From: Phaeobacter sp.
GTDB taxonomy: Bacteria; Pseudomonadota; Alphaproteobacteria; Rhodobacterales; Rhodobacteraceae
NCBI RefSeq assembly: GCF_022825805.1
Contig: NZ_JAJDWC010000098.1
Coordinates: 1 to 43,929, forward strand
Length of the DNA: 43,929 bases
Direction: 5' to 3'
How positions within the stretch are numbered: the first letter of the stretch is position 1; the number at the start of each line of letters is the position of its first letter. Made by a program: the position numbers and the translations under genes. Below, piece by piece: positions 17,362 through 25,697 of the stretch. The notes under the pieces were generated by a model. It saw only the letters and a list, made by a program, of their open reading frames with translations, did not search any database and was not told the DNA's origin.

Positions 17362-18327
17362 TTACTCGATCCAGCCCTGTTCTTTGTAGTACTTCGCAGC
17401 ACCCGCGTGCAGCGGTGCGGACAGACCTGCAGTTGCCATTTCTTCTGGCTTCAGGTTTGCAAACGCCGGGTGCAGCTTTTTGAAGTCGTCGAAGTTTTCG
17501 AACACAGACTTCACAACGGTGTAGACCGCCTCTTCGGACACCGCGTCGGAGGTGACGAAGGTTGCGCCAACGCCGAAGGTCGCAGTGTCTGCGTCAGAAC
17601 CACGATACATGCCGCCGGGGATGGTGGCCGAACGGTAGAAAGAGTTGTCAGCAATCAGCTTTTCAACCGCTTCGCCATCAACGGTGACCAGAACAGAATC
17701 ACATGCTGTGGTGGCTTCCTGGATGGAGCCGGACGGGTGACCAACGGTGTAGACCATTGCGTCGATCTGGTTGTCACACAGCGCTGCGGACTGTTCAGCC
17801 GCCTTCAGCTCGGTTGCCAGCGCAAAGCTGTCCATGCCGAGACCTTTGGCTTCCATCAGCACTTCCATGGTGCCGCGCTGACCGGACCCTGGGTTGCCGA
17901 TGTTGACGCGCTTGCCCTGCAGGTCGTCAAAGTTGGTGATTCCGGAGTCGGCACGTGCCACAACGGTGAAGGGCTCGGGGTGCACAGAGAAGACGGCCCG
18001 CAGACCTTCGAATGCGCCCTGATCTTCGAACTTGGAGGTGCCGTTGTAGGCGTGGTACTGCCAGTCGGACTGCGCCACACCAAACTCCAGCTCGCCTTCG
18101 CGGATGGTGTTGATGTTGTAGACAGAGCCACCGGTGGACTCAACCGAGCAACGGATGCCGTGCTCTTTGCGGCCTTTGTTCACCAGACGGCAGATCGCGC
18201 CGCCAGTCGGGTAGTAGACGCCTGTCACACCACCGGTGCCGATGGTGATGAACTCTTCTGCCATTGCTGCTGGCGCCAGGAAGGTGCTTGCAACCAGGGC
18301 GCTGATGGCCAGTTTCGTTTTGGTCAT
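17362..18327 (-). CDS. TAXI-family TRAP transporter solute-binding protein
   Basis: This 321-residue periplasmic receptor has a Sec signal peptide at 1-23 ending in APAAMA. The mature protein opens EEFITIGTGGVTGVYYPTGG, the diagnostic TAXI ligand-site region. Also typical are TGGSVYNINTIREGELEFGVAQSDW, VNIGNPGSGQRGTME and a late AALCDNQIDAMVYTVGHPSG. It captures the substrate for the TRAP permease encoded next. Family members bind carboxylates such as glutamate or alpha-ketoglutarate, but the ligand here cannot be read from sequence. The ATG at 18327 is preceded by GTGGGAG about 11 bases upstream. A leader with two hairpins lies further upstream. Confidence 0.9.
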   Translation of the reverse strand: MTKTKLAISALVASTFLAPAAMAEEFITIGTGGVTGVYYPTGGAICRLVNKGRKEHGIRCSVESTGGSVYNINTIREGELEFGVAQSDWQYHAYNGTSKFEDQGAFEGLRAVFSVHPEPFTVVARADSGITNFDDLQGKRVNIGNPGSGQRGTMEVLMEAKGLGMDSFALATELKAAEQSAALCDNQIDAMVYTVGHPSGSIQEATTACDSVLVTVDGEAVEKLIADNSFYRSATIPGGMYRGSDADTATFGVGATFVTSDAVSEEAVYTVVKSVFENFDDFKKLHPAFANLKPEEMATAGLSAPLHAGAAKYYKEQGWIE

Positions 18328-18907
18328 AATTGTTATTCTCCCACTTTTTTTTCGAAACCGATGTGTCGCATTGGGTGCGACCGGGTTTGTGAACCCGTCG
18401 AGACATATAGAAGCCAGTTTCGTGTTGTCCTCTGCTGGGGTCGGATTTTTTCTCTCTTTCCCAGCGAGTAACAAAACCGTTTCAGGCGGTTTGGTCCAAG
18501 TCAACAACGCCGTTGTCGCCTGTTCCACCAAAGCTGGCGGAATCTGCTTATTTGGCGTGTACAGTTGAATTTTCCCCCTCTGCCCTGTCCAACCGGATCC
18601 GACACACTGTGTCAGAACGTCGCAGTCAGATGCAAGAGAAACCGTACGGCGATAACCACCCCATGTTCTGGCCATATATGTCCAGGGCTGAGCCCCGCTG
18701 ACATGTTCGGCGCTGCTGTATGTGAGCGCTCGCAGCTCTGCAAGTCGGAAATGCGCGGTCCTGAAATTTCTCAACATATGTCGCGCGGGTCAACTGTTTG
18801 GTTGCCCAAGGTCACCGATACATGCGCTTTGGCGGCGCGGGCGCATTGCACTTTGTGGCCCGTTTGATACGACTGCGCAAAGGCATTCAGGACCGCAGGA
18901 GATCGCT
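18328..18907. other. Divergent intergenic region between the TAXI-TRAP operon and mtnA
   Basis: This 580-base stretch has no supportable gene. It carries the TAXI leader hairpins, an unusual eight-base A/T homopolymer near 18345-18352 next to the receptor gene's ribosome binding site, and the mtnA promoter. AGGAG lies a few bases before the mtnA ATG. Open frames in it have no family resemblance and poor codon character. I looked for S-adenosylmethionine riboswitch segments upstream of mtnA and did not recognise any. Confidence 0.45.
18365..18397 (-). promoter_or_regulatory. Pair of adjacent hairpins in the TAXI operon leader
   Basis: Two abutting inverted repeats: GTCGCA/TGCGAC (18365-18370 with 18376-18381, five-base loop) and CGGGTT/AACCCG (18382-18387 with 18392-18397, four-base loop). 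They lie 38 bases and more upstream of the receptor ATG. If transcribed, they make two stacked stem-loops in the 5' leader. They could equally be protein-binding operators. No U-tract follows directly. Confidence 0.45.
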
Positions 18908-20005
18908 ATGAAAGTCAATGGCACCCATTACCGCTCGCTTTGGTGGGACAACGACCAATCGGTCTTGATGATCATCGATCAACGCTGGCTGCCGCATGAG
19001 TTTCGGATCCAGCCTGTGGAAACGTTGGAGGATTATGCCGCCGCAATCGTGGAGATGCGGGTGCGCGGCGCGCCACTGATCGGGGCGACAGCAGCCTACG
19101 GTATGGCGCTGGCAGCGCAGAAGGATCCATCCGACGAAGGATTGCAGCAGGCCTGGACGCTTTTGAACGCAACCCGCCCGACCGCGATCAATCTGCGCTG
19201 GGCGCTGGATCGCTGCTTGGCGGCCCTGACACCCCTGCCCGTCGCAGATCGTGCCGCGGCCGCACTGCAACTGGCCCATGACATCGCGGACGAAGATGTC
19301 GAAATCAACCGCCGCATCGGCGAACATGGCCTGACCCTGATCCGGGACATTGCCAGCCGCAAACCAGCAGGTGAGCCGGTGCGCCTGCTCACCCATTGCA
19401 ACGCAGGTTGGATCGCGACGGTTGATTGGGGCACAGCAACCAGCCCGATGTATCAGGCCCATGACGCAGGGATCCCCCTCCATGTCTGGGTGGATGAAAC
19501 CCGCCCCCGCAATCAGGGCGCGCTGACATCTTGGGAACTGGGCAGCCACGGGATTGCGCATAGCTATATCACCGACAATGCAGGCGGGCATCTGATGCAG
19601 CATGGGCAAGTCGATCTGGTGATCACCGGCACCGATCGCACCACGCGTTGCGGCGATGTCTGCAACAAGATCGGCACCTATCTCAAGGCGCTGGCGGCCC
19701 ATGACAATGGTGTTCCTTTCTATGTTGCGCTGCCCTCTCCGACCATCGACTGGACCGTCAGCGACGGCGTGGCTGAAATCCCGATCGAGGATCGCGCCGA
19801 ACGCGAGGTGAGCCATGTGCAAGGCCTGCTGGACGATGGCACCATCGGTGTCACCCAAGTCAGCCCTACCGGCACCGCCTGCGGCAACCCCGCCTTTGAT
19901 GTCACCCCCAGCCGCCTGGTCACCGGGCTCATCACCGAGCGCGGCATCTGTGCGGCCAGCGAAGACGGTCTGGCCCAACTGTTTCCAGATCTCGCAGCGC
20001 GATAG
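18908..20005 (+). CDS. mtnA: S-methyl-5-thioribose-1-phosphate isomerase MtnA
   Basis: This 365-residue enzyme converts 5-methylthioribose-1-phosphate to 5-methylthioribulose-1-phosphate in methylthioadenosine salvage. It belongs to the eIF2B-like isomerase family. [16 protein letters not shown] (from residue 50) is the substrate-binding signature. The catalytic pair is readable as Cys164 in LTHCNAG and Asp243 in [11 protein letters not shown], matching Cys160/Asp240 of the Bacillus enzyme. The C-terminal [14 protein letters not shown] is also typical. The start is the ATG with AGGAG upstream; longer frames would extend into the untypical intergenic region. A class II aldolase gene begins eight bases after its stop, which suggests salvage by aldol cleavage rather than the classical mtnBCD route. 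Confidence 0.93.
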   Translation: MKVNGTHYRSLWWDNDQSVLMIIDQRWLPHEFRIQPVETLEDYAAAIVEMRVRGAPLIGATAAYGMALAAQKDPSDEGLQQAWTLLNATRPTAINLRWALDRCLAALTPLPVADRAAAALQLAHDIADEDVEINRRIGEHGLTLIRDIASRKPAGEPVRLLTHCNAGWIATVDWGTATSPMYQAHDAGIPLHVWVDETRPRNQGALTSWELGSHGIAHSYITDNAGGHLMQHGQVDLVITGTDRTTRCGDVCNKIGTYLKALAAHDNGVPFYVALPSPTIDWTVSDGVAEIPIEDRAEREVSHVQGLLDDGTIGVTQVSPTGTACGNPAFDVTPSRLVTGLITERGICAASEDGLAQLFPDLAAR

Positions 20006-20013
20006 GAGCCGCC

Positions 20014-20685
20014 ATGTCCAGCGCCGCCCCCGCCGACAGCGAAGCCCTGCGCCAATCGATCATAGATGCCTGTTTGGAGATGAACGAGACCGGTCTCAAT
20101 CAGGGCACATCAGGCAATATCTCGCACCGCATCGCAGGGGACGCGATGCTGGTCACCCCTTCTGGGGTGCCCTATGCGCAGATGACACCTGATATGATCG
20201 TCCGTCTGCCGCTGCACCAGTCGTTTTCACTCGCCGATCAACCAGTGGCACCATCGTCTGAGTGGCGCTTTCACCGCGACCTTCTGGTGGCCCGGCCGGA
20301 TGTGATGGCGGTGGTGCATGCCCATCCGGCCCATTGCTGCGCCCTGGCTGTGAACCACATGTCGATCCCGCCCTGCCACTATATGGTTGCGGCGTTTGGC
20401 GGTGGCGATGTGCCCTTGGCGGATTACGCGTTGTTCGGCACACAAGAGCTGTCCGAGAATGTGGTGCGGGCGATGGACAATCGGCAGGGCTGCCTGATGG
20501 CAAATCACGGCGCCTTGGTCTGCGGTGACACACTCGCCAAAGCCATGTGGCGGATGGTGGAGCTGGAAAGCCTCGCAAAAACCTATGTGCTGGCACGCAG
20601 CATCGGTGACCCTGTTTTGCTGAGCGAAGACCAGATTGCCGAGGCACTTGCCGCATTTGCCACCTATGGTTTGAAAACCCGCTAA
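20014..20685 (+). CDS. Class II aldolase, candidate 5-methylthioribulose-1-phosphate aldolase
   Basis: This 223-residue zinc aldolase of the AraD/FucA fold shows GTSGNIS (31-37), TPSG (48-51), the SSEW segment with catalytic Glu83, and the metal ligands H102, H104 and H165 (VHAHPAH and ANHGAL). Placement directly after mtnA suggests its substrate is methylthioribulose-1-phosphate. In Rhodospirillum rubrum and some E. coli, an aldolase (Ald2) next to mtnA cleaves this to dihydroxyacetone phosphate and methylthioacetaldehyde, known as the DHAP shunt. MtnB dehydratase has the same fold and is the main alternative, but the later mtnC/mtnD genes are absent here. The start has AGGAG at 20004-20008. 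Confidence 0.82.
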   Translation: MSSAAPADSEALRQSIIDACLEMNETGLNQGTSGNISHRIAGDAMLVTPSGVPYAQMTPDMIVRLPLHQSFSLADQPVAPSSEWRFHRDLLVARPDVMAVVHAHPAHCCALAVNHMSIPPCHYMVAAFGGGDVPLADYALFGTQELSENVVRAMDNRQGCLMANHGALVCGDTLAKAMWRMVELESLAKTYVLARSIGDPVLLSEDQIAEALAAFATYGLKTR

Positions 20686-20885
20686 ACGGAATTGCTCGCC
20701 TCCAATGTGTTTGGCCGCGCGGGCCCGACGGCCCCAAGAGCAAGACGCGCATACCCCGAAGAATGGGCACACCGGCAATGCCGACGTGCTTTATCCTCAA
20801 CCCACCAACCAAGCCGCGCCACGCCACACCATGCCGATGCATGCCGATCCAGCGCAAATCGCGGTCCATGCCTGAGAGTTCGCAC

Positions 20886-21941
20886 ATGACATATCCGCTG
20901 ATTTTTGATGGCCACAACGACCTGTTGTTGCAGCTGCATACGATGAACGTCGCCCCGGGCCAGGATGGGTTTCAGGGCGCGGGCGGCCACCATATTGATC
21001 TGGCCAAGGCCAAAGCAGGCGGATTTGCGGGCGGGTTTTTCGCGATTTTTGTGCCCGATGGTCAGTCGGACACAAATCTGTCCGACATGCTGAAGCCAAG
21101 CTATGATCTGCCGCTGCCCCCTGAACTGCCCTGGGCGGATGCCAGCCGTGTTGCCCTGTCTCAGGCAGCAGCGTTGTTGGGGTTGGAACGCGACGGTGCC
21201 TTGCGGATTTGCCGCAACACCTCGGACATCCGCAGTGCCATGGCCGATGGTGTCATGGCGGCTGTCATGCATTTGGAGGGCGCCGAGGCCATCGATCGCG
21301 ATCTGGCGATGTTGGATGTGCTCTATGCCGCTGGTCTGCGGTCCCTGGGGCCAGTGTGGTCCCGCCCGACCCTGTTTGGCCATGGCGTGCCCTTCCAATT
21401 TCCCGGCTCCCCCGACAGCGGCCCTGGGCTCACGACCGATGGGCGGCGACTGATTGCGCGGTGCAACGCTCTGGGTGTGATGATTGATCTGTCCCATTTG
21501 AACGAAGCGGGCTTTTGGGACGTCGCACAGCTAAGCCAGGCACCGTTGGTGGCGACCCATTCCAACGCCCATGCCCTGACCGCGCACAGCCGCAATCTGA
21601 CCGACCGTCAGCTGCACGCGATCCGCGACAGCGACGGGATGGTGGGGCTGAATTTCGCCGTTGCCTTCCTGCGTGAAGATGGGCGCATGGATGCCGACAC
21701 ACCGCTGGAAGCCATGCTGCGGCACCTCGACCATCTGCTGACCCAACTGGGCGAAGACCGGGTTGGGTTTGGCTCGGATTTTGACGGCGCGGTGGTGCCA
21801 CAGGACATCGGTTCGATTGCGGGTTTGCCCCGGCTGTTGGACGCACTGCGGGCCCATGGGTTTGACGATGCGCTGCTGACCAAACTGTGTCATGGCAATT
21901 GGCTGCGCGTCATGGACCTGACCTGGACATCCGCGCCCTAA
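20886..21941 (+). CDS. Membrane-dipeptidase-like M19 family zinc dipeptidase
   Basis: This 351-residue TIM-barrel metallopeptidase of the renal dipeptidase family cleaves dipeptides and often accepts a D-amino acid at the C-terminal position. Metal ligands are visible as H10 and D12 (DGHND), E131 (MHLEGAEA), H204 (DLSHLNEAGF) and H225 (VATHSNAHA). R236 in HSRN and D298 in GSDFDG complete the site. There is no signal peptide, so it acts in the cytoplasm on imported peptides. The start at 20886 gives the usual beginning; an in-frame ATG at 20868 is possible. It lies 200 bases after the aldolase gene and near the peptide ABC operon, which probably supplies its substrates. Confidence 0.88.
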   Translation: MTYPLIFDGHNDLLLQLHTMNVAPGQDGFQGAGGHHIDLAKAKAGGFAGGFFAIFVPDGQSDTNLSDMLKPSYDLPLPPELPWADASRVALSQAAALLGLERDGALRICRNTSDIRSAMADGVMAAVMHLEGAEAIDRDLAMLDVLYAAGLRSLGPVWSRPTLFGHGVPFQFPGSPDSGPGLTTDGRRLIARCNALGVMIDLSHLNEAGFWDVAQLSQAPLVATHSNAHALTAHSRNLTDRQLHAIRDSDGMVGLNFAVAFLREDGRMDADTPLEAMLRHLDHLLTQLGEDRVGFGSDFDGAVVPQDIGSIAGLPRLLDALRAHGFDDALLTKLCHGNWLRVMDLTWTSAP

Positions 21942-21977
21942 GCCCAGGGACCACGCCCAAGCGTCAACCTGCGCAGA

Positions 21978-22742
21978 TCACGTGCCGACCTCCAGGTATT
22001 TGCGGATCGCGGGATCAATCCGGGTGCTGTGTTGCGGATAGATGCCACAGGCGCGGATCGCATCCCGCGCACTGACCCGTTCGTCGAGCCGCTTCCATAT
22101 GGTTTTGGCCGCATAGGGGTGCGGAAACGGCCGCCAGGCCAGCCCCATCGTCATCCCCCGCAGATATTTCAGCTCCTGGCGGTGGGCGGTGTGCAACACA
22201 GTCTGCGCCACGGACCCTTCCCGGATCATCTCATGCTCGGTTGCAAATATCCGGTTCCCACGCATGGTCACCAATCCCTCATAGCGTGAGATCTGCCGCA
22301 CGCTGTTGTCGGCGGACACGGCGCTTTCACGGCTTTTGATCACCATCATGCCATCCCGCTCAACAATGCGGATCAGGGAACAAAAGATCTTTCCTTCCCA
22401 GGACGGCGTGCAGAAATACGAGTGATAAAACCCCGCATAGCGGCGCAGGTTCTGTTGCTGATCACGAAAAGGCTGCATGAATTGCTCAACCGGGGTTGCG
22501 GTCGGGTCGGTGGGTGTTGCCCGCAGCGCCTGTTCGAACGACAGCTCATCCGAAAAAAGCTGCCGCTCCGTCAGCCCAAAATGCCGCGCAATCCGGCGCA
22601 GATTATGCGCCGAGGGCAAGCTGCTGCCATTGAGGTAGCGGTTGAATTGCTGGCGGTTGATTCCGATGTCCCGACAGATCTGTGAAATGCTGCCAAATTC
22701 TGCGCAAAGCGACTTCAAATTTGCAGCAAAATTCTCATTCAT
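21978..22742 (-). CDS. XRE-family transcriptional regulator, likely controls the peptide operon
   Basis: This 254-residue protein has an N-terminal Cro/C1-type helix-turn-helix (about residues 17-60: ISQICRDIGINRQQFNRYLNG, then SLPSAHNLRRIARHFG). A C-terminal part of about 170 residues has no familiar domain. That part contains several aromatic stretches (GFYHSYFCTPSW) and probably senses a ligand. The gene is divergent from the peptide-transport operon and convergent with the dipeptidase gene, so it likely controls one or both. Inverted repeats directly upstream of its ATG are candidate operators for itself. It is unlike the small cupin-type XRE regulators, and the specific effector is unknown. 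Confidence 0.8.
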   Translation of the reverse strand: MNENFAANLKSLCAEFGSISQICRDIGINRQQFNRYLNGSSLPSAHNLRRIARHFGLTERQLFSDELSFEQALRATPTDPTATPVEQFMQPFRDQQQNLRRYAGFYHSYFCTPSWEGKIFCSLIRIVERDGMMVIKSRESAVSADNSVRQISRYEGLVTMRGNRIFATEHEMIREGSVAQTVLHTAHRQELKYLRGMTMGLAWRPFPHPYAAKTIWKRLDERVSARDAIRACGIYPQHSTRIDPAIRKYLEVGT

Positions 22743-23109
22743 CGATCAAAACCTTTCGCGTTTTGACGCGAATTGACATCAGCTCGCGTCAGTTCGCCTA
22801 AAGTTGCACAATTTATCTTTGCTGCAAACTCGTATCGGGTGGCGCGAAGGATTTAATCGACTGAGCCCAAGATGACCGTTCTCATTCCGCATTTGTCGCC
22901 CCAACCGGCCGTTCGTTTCCGCAGGCCTGCGTGCCGCGCGAAACACCCGGCAAGCGTACTAAACCAGCGATCAGGGATTGCGGGCCACGCGCCACTGCAG
23001 GCGGAGAACACCAGGCAAAGTTGAGCCAAAGACGCCAGATATCCGGACACCCCCACAAAGATCCGGAACAGGCGCAGACAATCCATCAAACAACAGGGAG
23101 AGACCAAAG
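22743..23109. other. Divergent control region between the XRE regulator and the peptide operon
   Basis: This 367-base stretch contains no supportable gene. Next to the regulator it carries the inverted repeats described separately, then an A/T-rich segment around 22795-22830 that could hold promoters for both directions. Near the transport gene a GGGAG ribosome binding site lies before the ATG at 23110. The middle (22880-23060) is GC-rich and probably transcribed leader. Confidence 0.45.
22755..22791. promoter_or_regulatory. Overlapping inverted repeats, candidate operator of the XRE regulator
   Basis: Two inverted repeats share an arm: TTCGCG-N6-CGCGAA (22755-22772) and TGACGCGA-N12-TCGCGTCA (22764-22771 with 22784-22791). 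Arm centres of the second are 20 bp apart, about two DNA turns, as expected for a dimeric helix-turn-helix protein. They begin 13 bp from the regulator's ATG, a fitting place for autorepression. Confidence 0.5.
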
Positions 23110-24672
23110 ATGAAATTGCACTGGAGCCGAACCGCCGTGGGCCGCCGCGGGTTTTTGAAAGGCGCAACCGCCCTTGGTGCGGCAGCCTCGCTGCCCGGCG
23201 GGATGGCAACACGCGCCGCCGCCGCCGATGACAGCACACTGCGGGTGCGCGCCTACGGCGATATGCAAAGCATGGATCCCGCCTACAGCGTTGGGGTCAC
23301 GGACGAGGAAATCCATGCCTCCGTCTACAACAAACTGGTGCAATACAAACCCGGCCGCGAGTGGGATTGGCAGTTGGATGCCGCGTCGATGGTCGAGCAA
23401 GTGGATCCCACCCACATCAAATTCGCGCTGCGCGATGACATCGGCTTTACCAACGGCTTTGGCGCGATGACGGCCGAGGACGTGAAATTCAGTTTCGAGC
23501 GCATCGTGGCCGATGCCACCGAAAGCCCGAACAAACCAGACATGGGCCCGCTCAGGCATGTGGAGGTCACGGGCGAGCGTGAAGGCACCATTGTTCTGAA
23601 CGAACCCTTCGCTCCGCTCTGGAGCATTGCCCTGCCCTATATCGCGGGCAACATCGTCTCAAGAGCCGCCTGGAGCGCCAATGACGGCAAGGTCACAACA
23701 ACACCGCCCGCGGAGAGCGGACCCTATCTGCGCGCCAGCTGGTCGCCCAAAGAAAAGACCGTCCTGAAGCGAAACCCAGACTGGCGCGGCGAAGCCCCGG
23801 CCTGGGACAACATCGAAATTCTGCCCATCGATGATGAAAACACCGCCGAAATCGCGTTTGAAGCGGGTGAACTGGATTTCACCCGCGTTTCGCTGGGCTC
23901 TGTTGCGCGCTACCGCGATGGCGTGCCAAACGGCGGCGCGCTGCTGGAATACCCATCGCTGTATTACGCATGGCTGGGCATGAACCTCGATCACCCAAAG
24001 CTGCAGAACCCAAAACTTCGGGCTGCGATCCAACACGCCATTGACGTGCCAACTGTGCTGGAAGCTGCGTATTTTGGTGCAGTGGAGCCCTCCACCGGGA
24101 TCATTGCACCGGGTCTTGTCGGCAACCGCGCGGCCTCCAAAATTCCGCCAGAGGCCGATTTCACCAAAGCCGCACAGCTGTTGGCCGAAAGCGGAGAGAC
24201 AAATGTCACGCTCAAACTGGACACGTTGAACAAAACCACCTTTACCACTGCGGCGCAGGTTATTCAGGCCACGCTTGCCACGATCGGGATCACGGTGGAG
24301 GTCAACGTCCTTGAATCCGGTGCCTTCTGGGCCAGCGCCGAAAACGAAGATCTGCAGCTTGTGTTGAACCGGTTCTCGATGACGCCAGACCCCTATTATG
24401 CCACGGCCTGGTTCACCACCGAACAGGTTGGTCATTGGAACTGGGAGCGGTTCTCCAACCCGGAATTCGACCAGATCCACCAAAGCGCCTTTAAGGAAAG
24501 CGATCTGGACAAACGCGCGGCGCTCTATCAACGGGCTCAGGACCTGATGGAAGACAGCGGTGCCTACCGCTTTTTGACCCATGAGGCGACACCGGTGGTC
24601 CATTCCTCCCGGGTCATGCCCGCGCTGCGCCCCGATGGTTTGGCGCTGCTGCGGTATTTCGAAAAAGGCTAA
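23110..24672 (+). CDS. Peptide ABC transporter substrate-binding protein (SBP_bac_5), Tat-exported
   Basis: This 520-residue receptor is of the DppA/OppA family. The N-terminus has a twin-arginine signal (GRRGFLKG at 11-18) and a hydrophobic stretch ending near ATRAAAA, so it is exported folded through Tat. The mature start (STLRVRAYGDMQSMDPAYSV) and the EDVKFSFERI segment are diagnostic of the family. The late ALYQRAQDLMEDSGAYRF is also typical. It delivers peptides or related compounds to the permeases encoded next. A GGGAG ribosome binding site supports the ATG at 23110. It heads a six-gene operon ending in the M81 peptidase, and a strong hairpin separates it from the permease gene. Ligand not deducible. 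Confidence 0.9.
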   Translation: MKLHWSRTAVGRRGFLKGATALGAAASLPGGMATRAAAADDSTLRVRAYGDMQSMDPAYSVGVTDEEIHASVYNKLVQYKPGREWDWQLDAASMVEQVDPTHIKFALRDDIGFTNGFGAMTAEDVKFSFERIVADATESPNKPDMGPLRHVEVTGEREGTIVLNEPFAPLWSIALPYIAGNIVSRAAWSANDGKVTTTPPAESGPYLRASWSPKEKTVLKRNPDWRGEAPAWDNIEILPIDDENTAEIAFEAGELDFTRVSLGSVARYRDGVPNGGALLEYPSLYYAWLGMNLDHPKLQNPKLRAAIQHAIDVPTVLEAAYFGAVEPSTGIIAPGLVGNRAASKIPPEADFTKAAQLLAESGETNVTLKLDTLNKTTFTTAAQVIQATLATIGITVEVNVLESGAFWASAENEDLQLVLNRFSMTPDPYYATAWFTTEQVGHWNWERFSNPEFDQIHQSAFKESDLDKRAALYQRAQDLMEDSGAYRFLTHEATPVVHSSRVMPALRPDGLALLRYFEKG

Positions 24673-24687
24673 TCCAAAGCCAGAAAC

Positions 24688-24714
24688 GGGCGGCGCAGCA
24701 GGTCTGCGCCGTCC
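24688..24714 (+). terminator. Intercistronic hairpin between peptide-binding protein and permease genes
   Basis: CGGCGCAG (24691-24698) pairs perfectly with CTGCGCCG (24704-24711) around a five-base loop, and three more outer pairs (one G-T) extend it to 11. It lies 15 bases after the receptor stop and 39 bases before the permease ATG, with no U-tract. It probably protects the receptor mRNA or attenuates read-through. Confidence 0.6.
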
Positions 24715-24752
24715 ATGTGCTGCCCGTTGCAGCCCTAGGGAGAAGTTTCATC

Positions 24753-25694
24753 ATGTTGCTTGGATATGCCTTGCGACGGTTCGGCGTGGCCGCTGTGACG
24801 CTGTTCGTTGCGGTCACACTGATGTTCGTCATGATCCGTTTGGTGCCCGGAGATCCGGTCCAGATCCTGCTTGGCCCGCGTGCCACACCAGAACTGCAGG
24901 CCCGGCTGACCGCGGAATTGGCCCTGGATCAGCCGCTGCTGCGCCAGTTGCTGATTTTCTATGGCAACCTGCTGCAGGGCAATCTGGGGGTGGATGTCTT
25001 CTCCGGGCGTCCCGTGACGCTGATCGTGCTGGAACAGCTGCCACATACGCTGCGGTTGATCTTCGCCTCCGTGCTGTGGTCCGTGCCGATCGGCATTCTG
25101 CTCGGTGCCTATGCAGCGGCCCGTCCCAACACGCTATTTGATCGCGTCTCTGCTGTGATCTCTGTTGGGGTGGTAGCAGCGCCAGCCTTTGTTGTCGCGC
25201 TGCTCTCCCTGCTGCTGTTTTCTGTTCATCTCCGGTGGTTTCCGGCCATCGGCGCTGGTGAAGGATTTTGGGATCAACTGAGACATCTGGTGCTGCCGGC
25301 CTTCGCCATCGGGCTCAGCTGGATTGGGTATATCGCGCGGATCATGCGCGCCTCCATGCTGGAAGTCATGGGCGCCGATCACATCCGCACCCTGCGCGCA
25401 CTTGGCGTGGCAGAGCGCCCCATCGTGTTGATCTACGCGCTGCGCGTCGCTGTGCTGCCGGTGGTGACCATCATCGGGGTTGGCGTGGGCTTCCTGCTCA
25501 GTTCTGCGGTGTTTGCCGAAATCGTTTTTGCCCGGCCCGGGATCGGCAAGCTGGTGATCGACGCCATCACAACACGCAACTACCCCATCGTGATGGGCGC
25601 CGTGCTGATGTCCACCGCCTTGTTTGTCACGGCAACCACGGTTGCTGATCTGATCAACGCTATGCTGGACCCGCGCGCGCGGGCCGGAAAGTAA
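24753..25694 (+). CDS. Peptide ABC transporter permease, DppB family
   Basis: This 313-residue inner-membrane subunit has six membrane segments. The N-terminus (LLGYALRRFGVAAVTLFVAVTLMFVMIRLVPGDP, in two stretches) is typical of DppB/OppB, with the LVPGDPV motif after the first helix. The EAA loop is readable as RTLRALGVAERPIVLIYALR near residue 215, followed by a family-typical EIVFARPGIGKLVIDAI. It pairs with the DppC-like subunit to form the channel. AGGGA lies upstream of the ATG at 24753. The next gene starts three bases after its stop. Confidence 0.92.
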   Translation: MLLGYALRRFGVAAVTLFVAVTLMFVMIRLVPGDPVQILLGPRATPELQARLTAELALDQPLLRQLLIFYGNLLQGNLGVDVFSGRPVTLIVLEQLPHTLRLIFASVLWSVPIGILLGAYAAARPNTLFDRVSAVISVGVVAAPAFVVALLSLLLFSVHLRWFPAIGAGEGFWDQLRHLVLPAFAIGLSWIGYIARIMRASMLEVMGADHIRTLRALGVAERPIVLIYALRVAVLPVVTIIGVGVGFLLSSAVFAEIVFARPGIGKLVIDAITTRNYPIVMGAVLMSTALFVTATTVADLINAMLDPRARAGK

Positions 25695-25697
25695 CCC

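Noticed and set aside
18908-18908. S-adenosylmethionine or related riboswitch upstream of mtnA
   Set aside because: I searched 18600-18907 by eye for conserved SAM-II and SAM-SAH segments and did not find them. A covariance search would be needed to exclude divergent forms.
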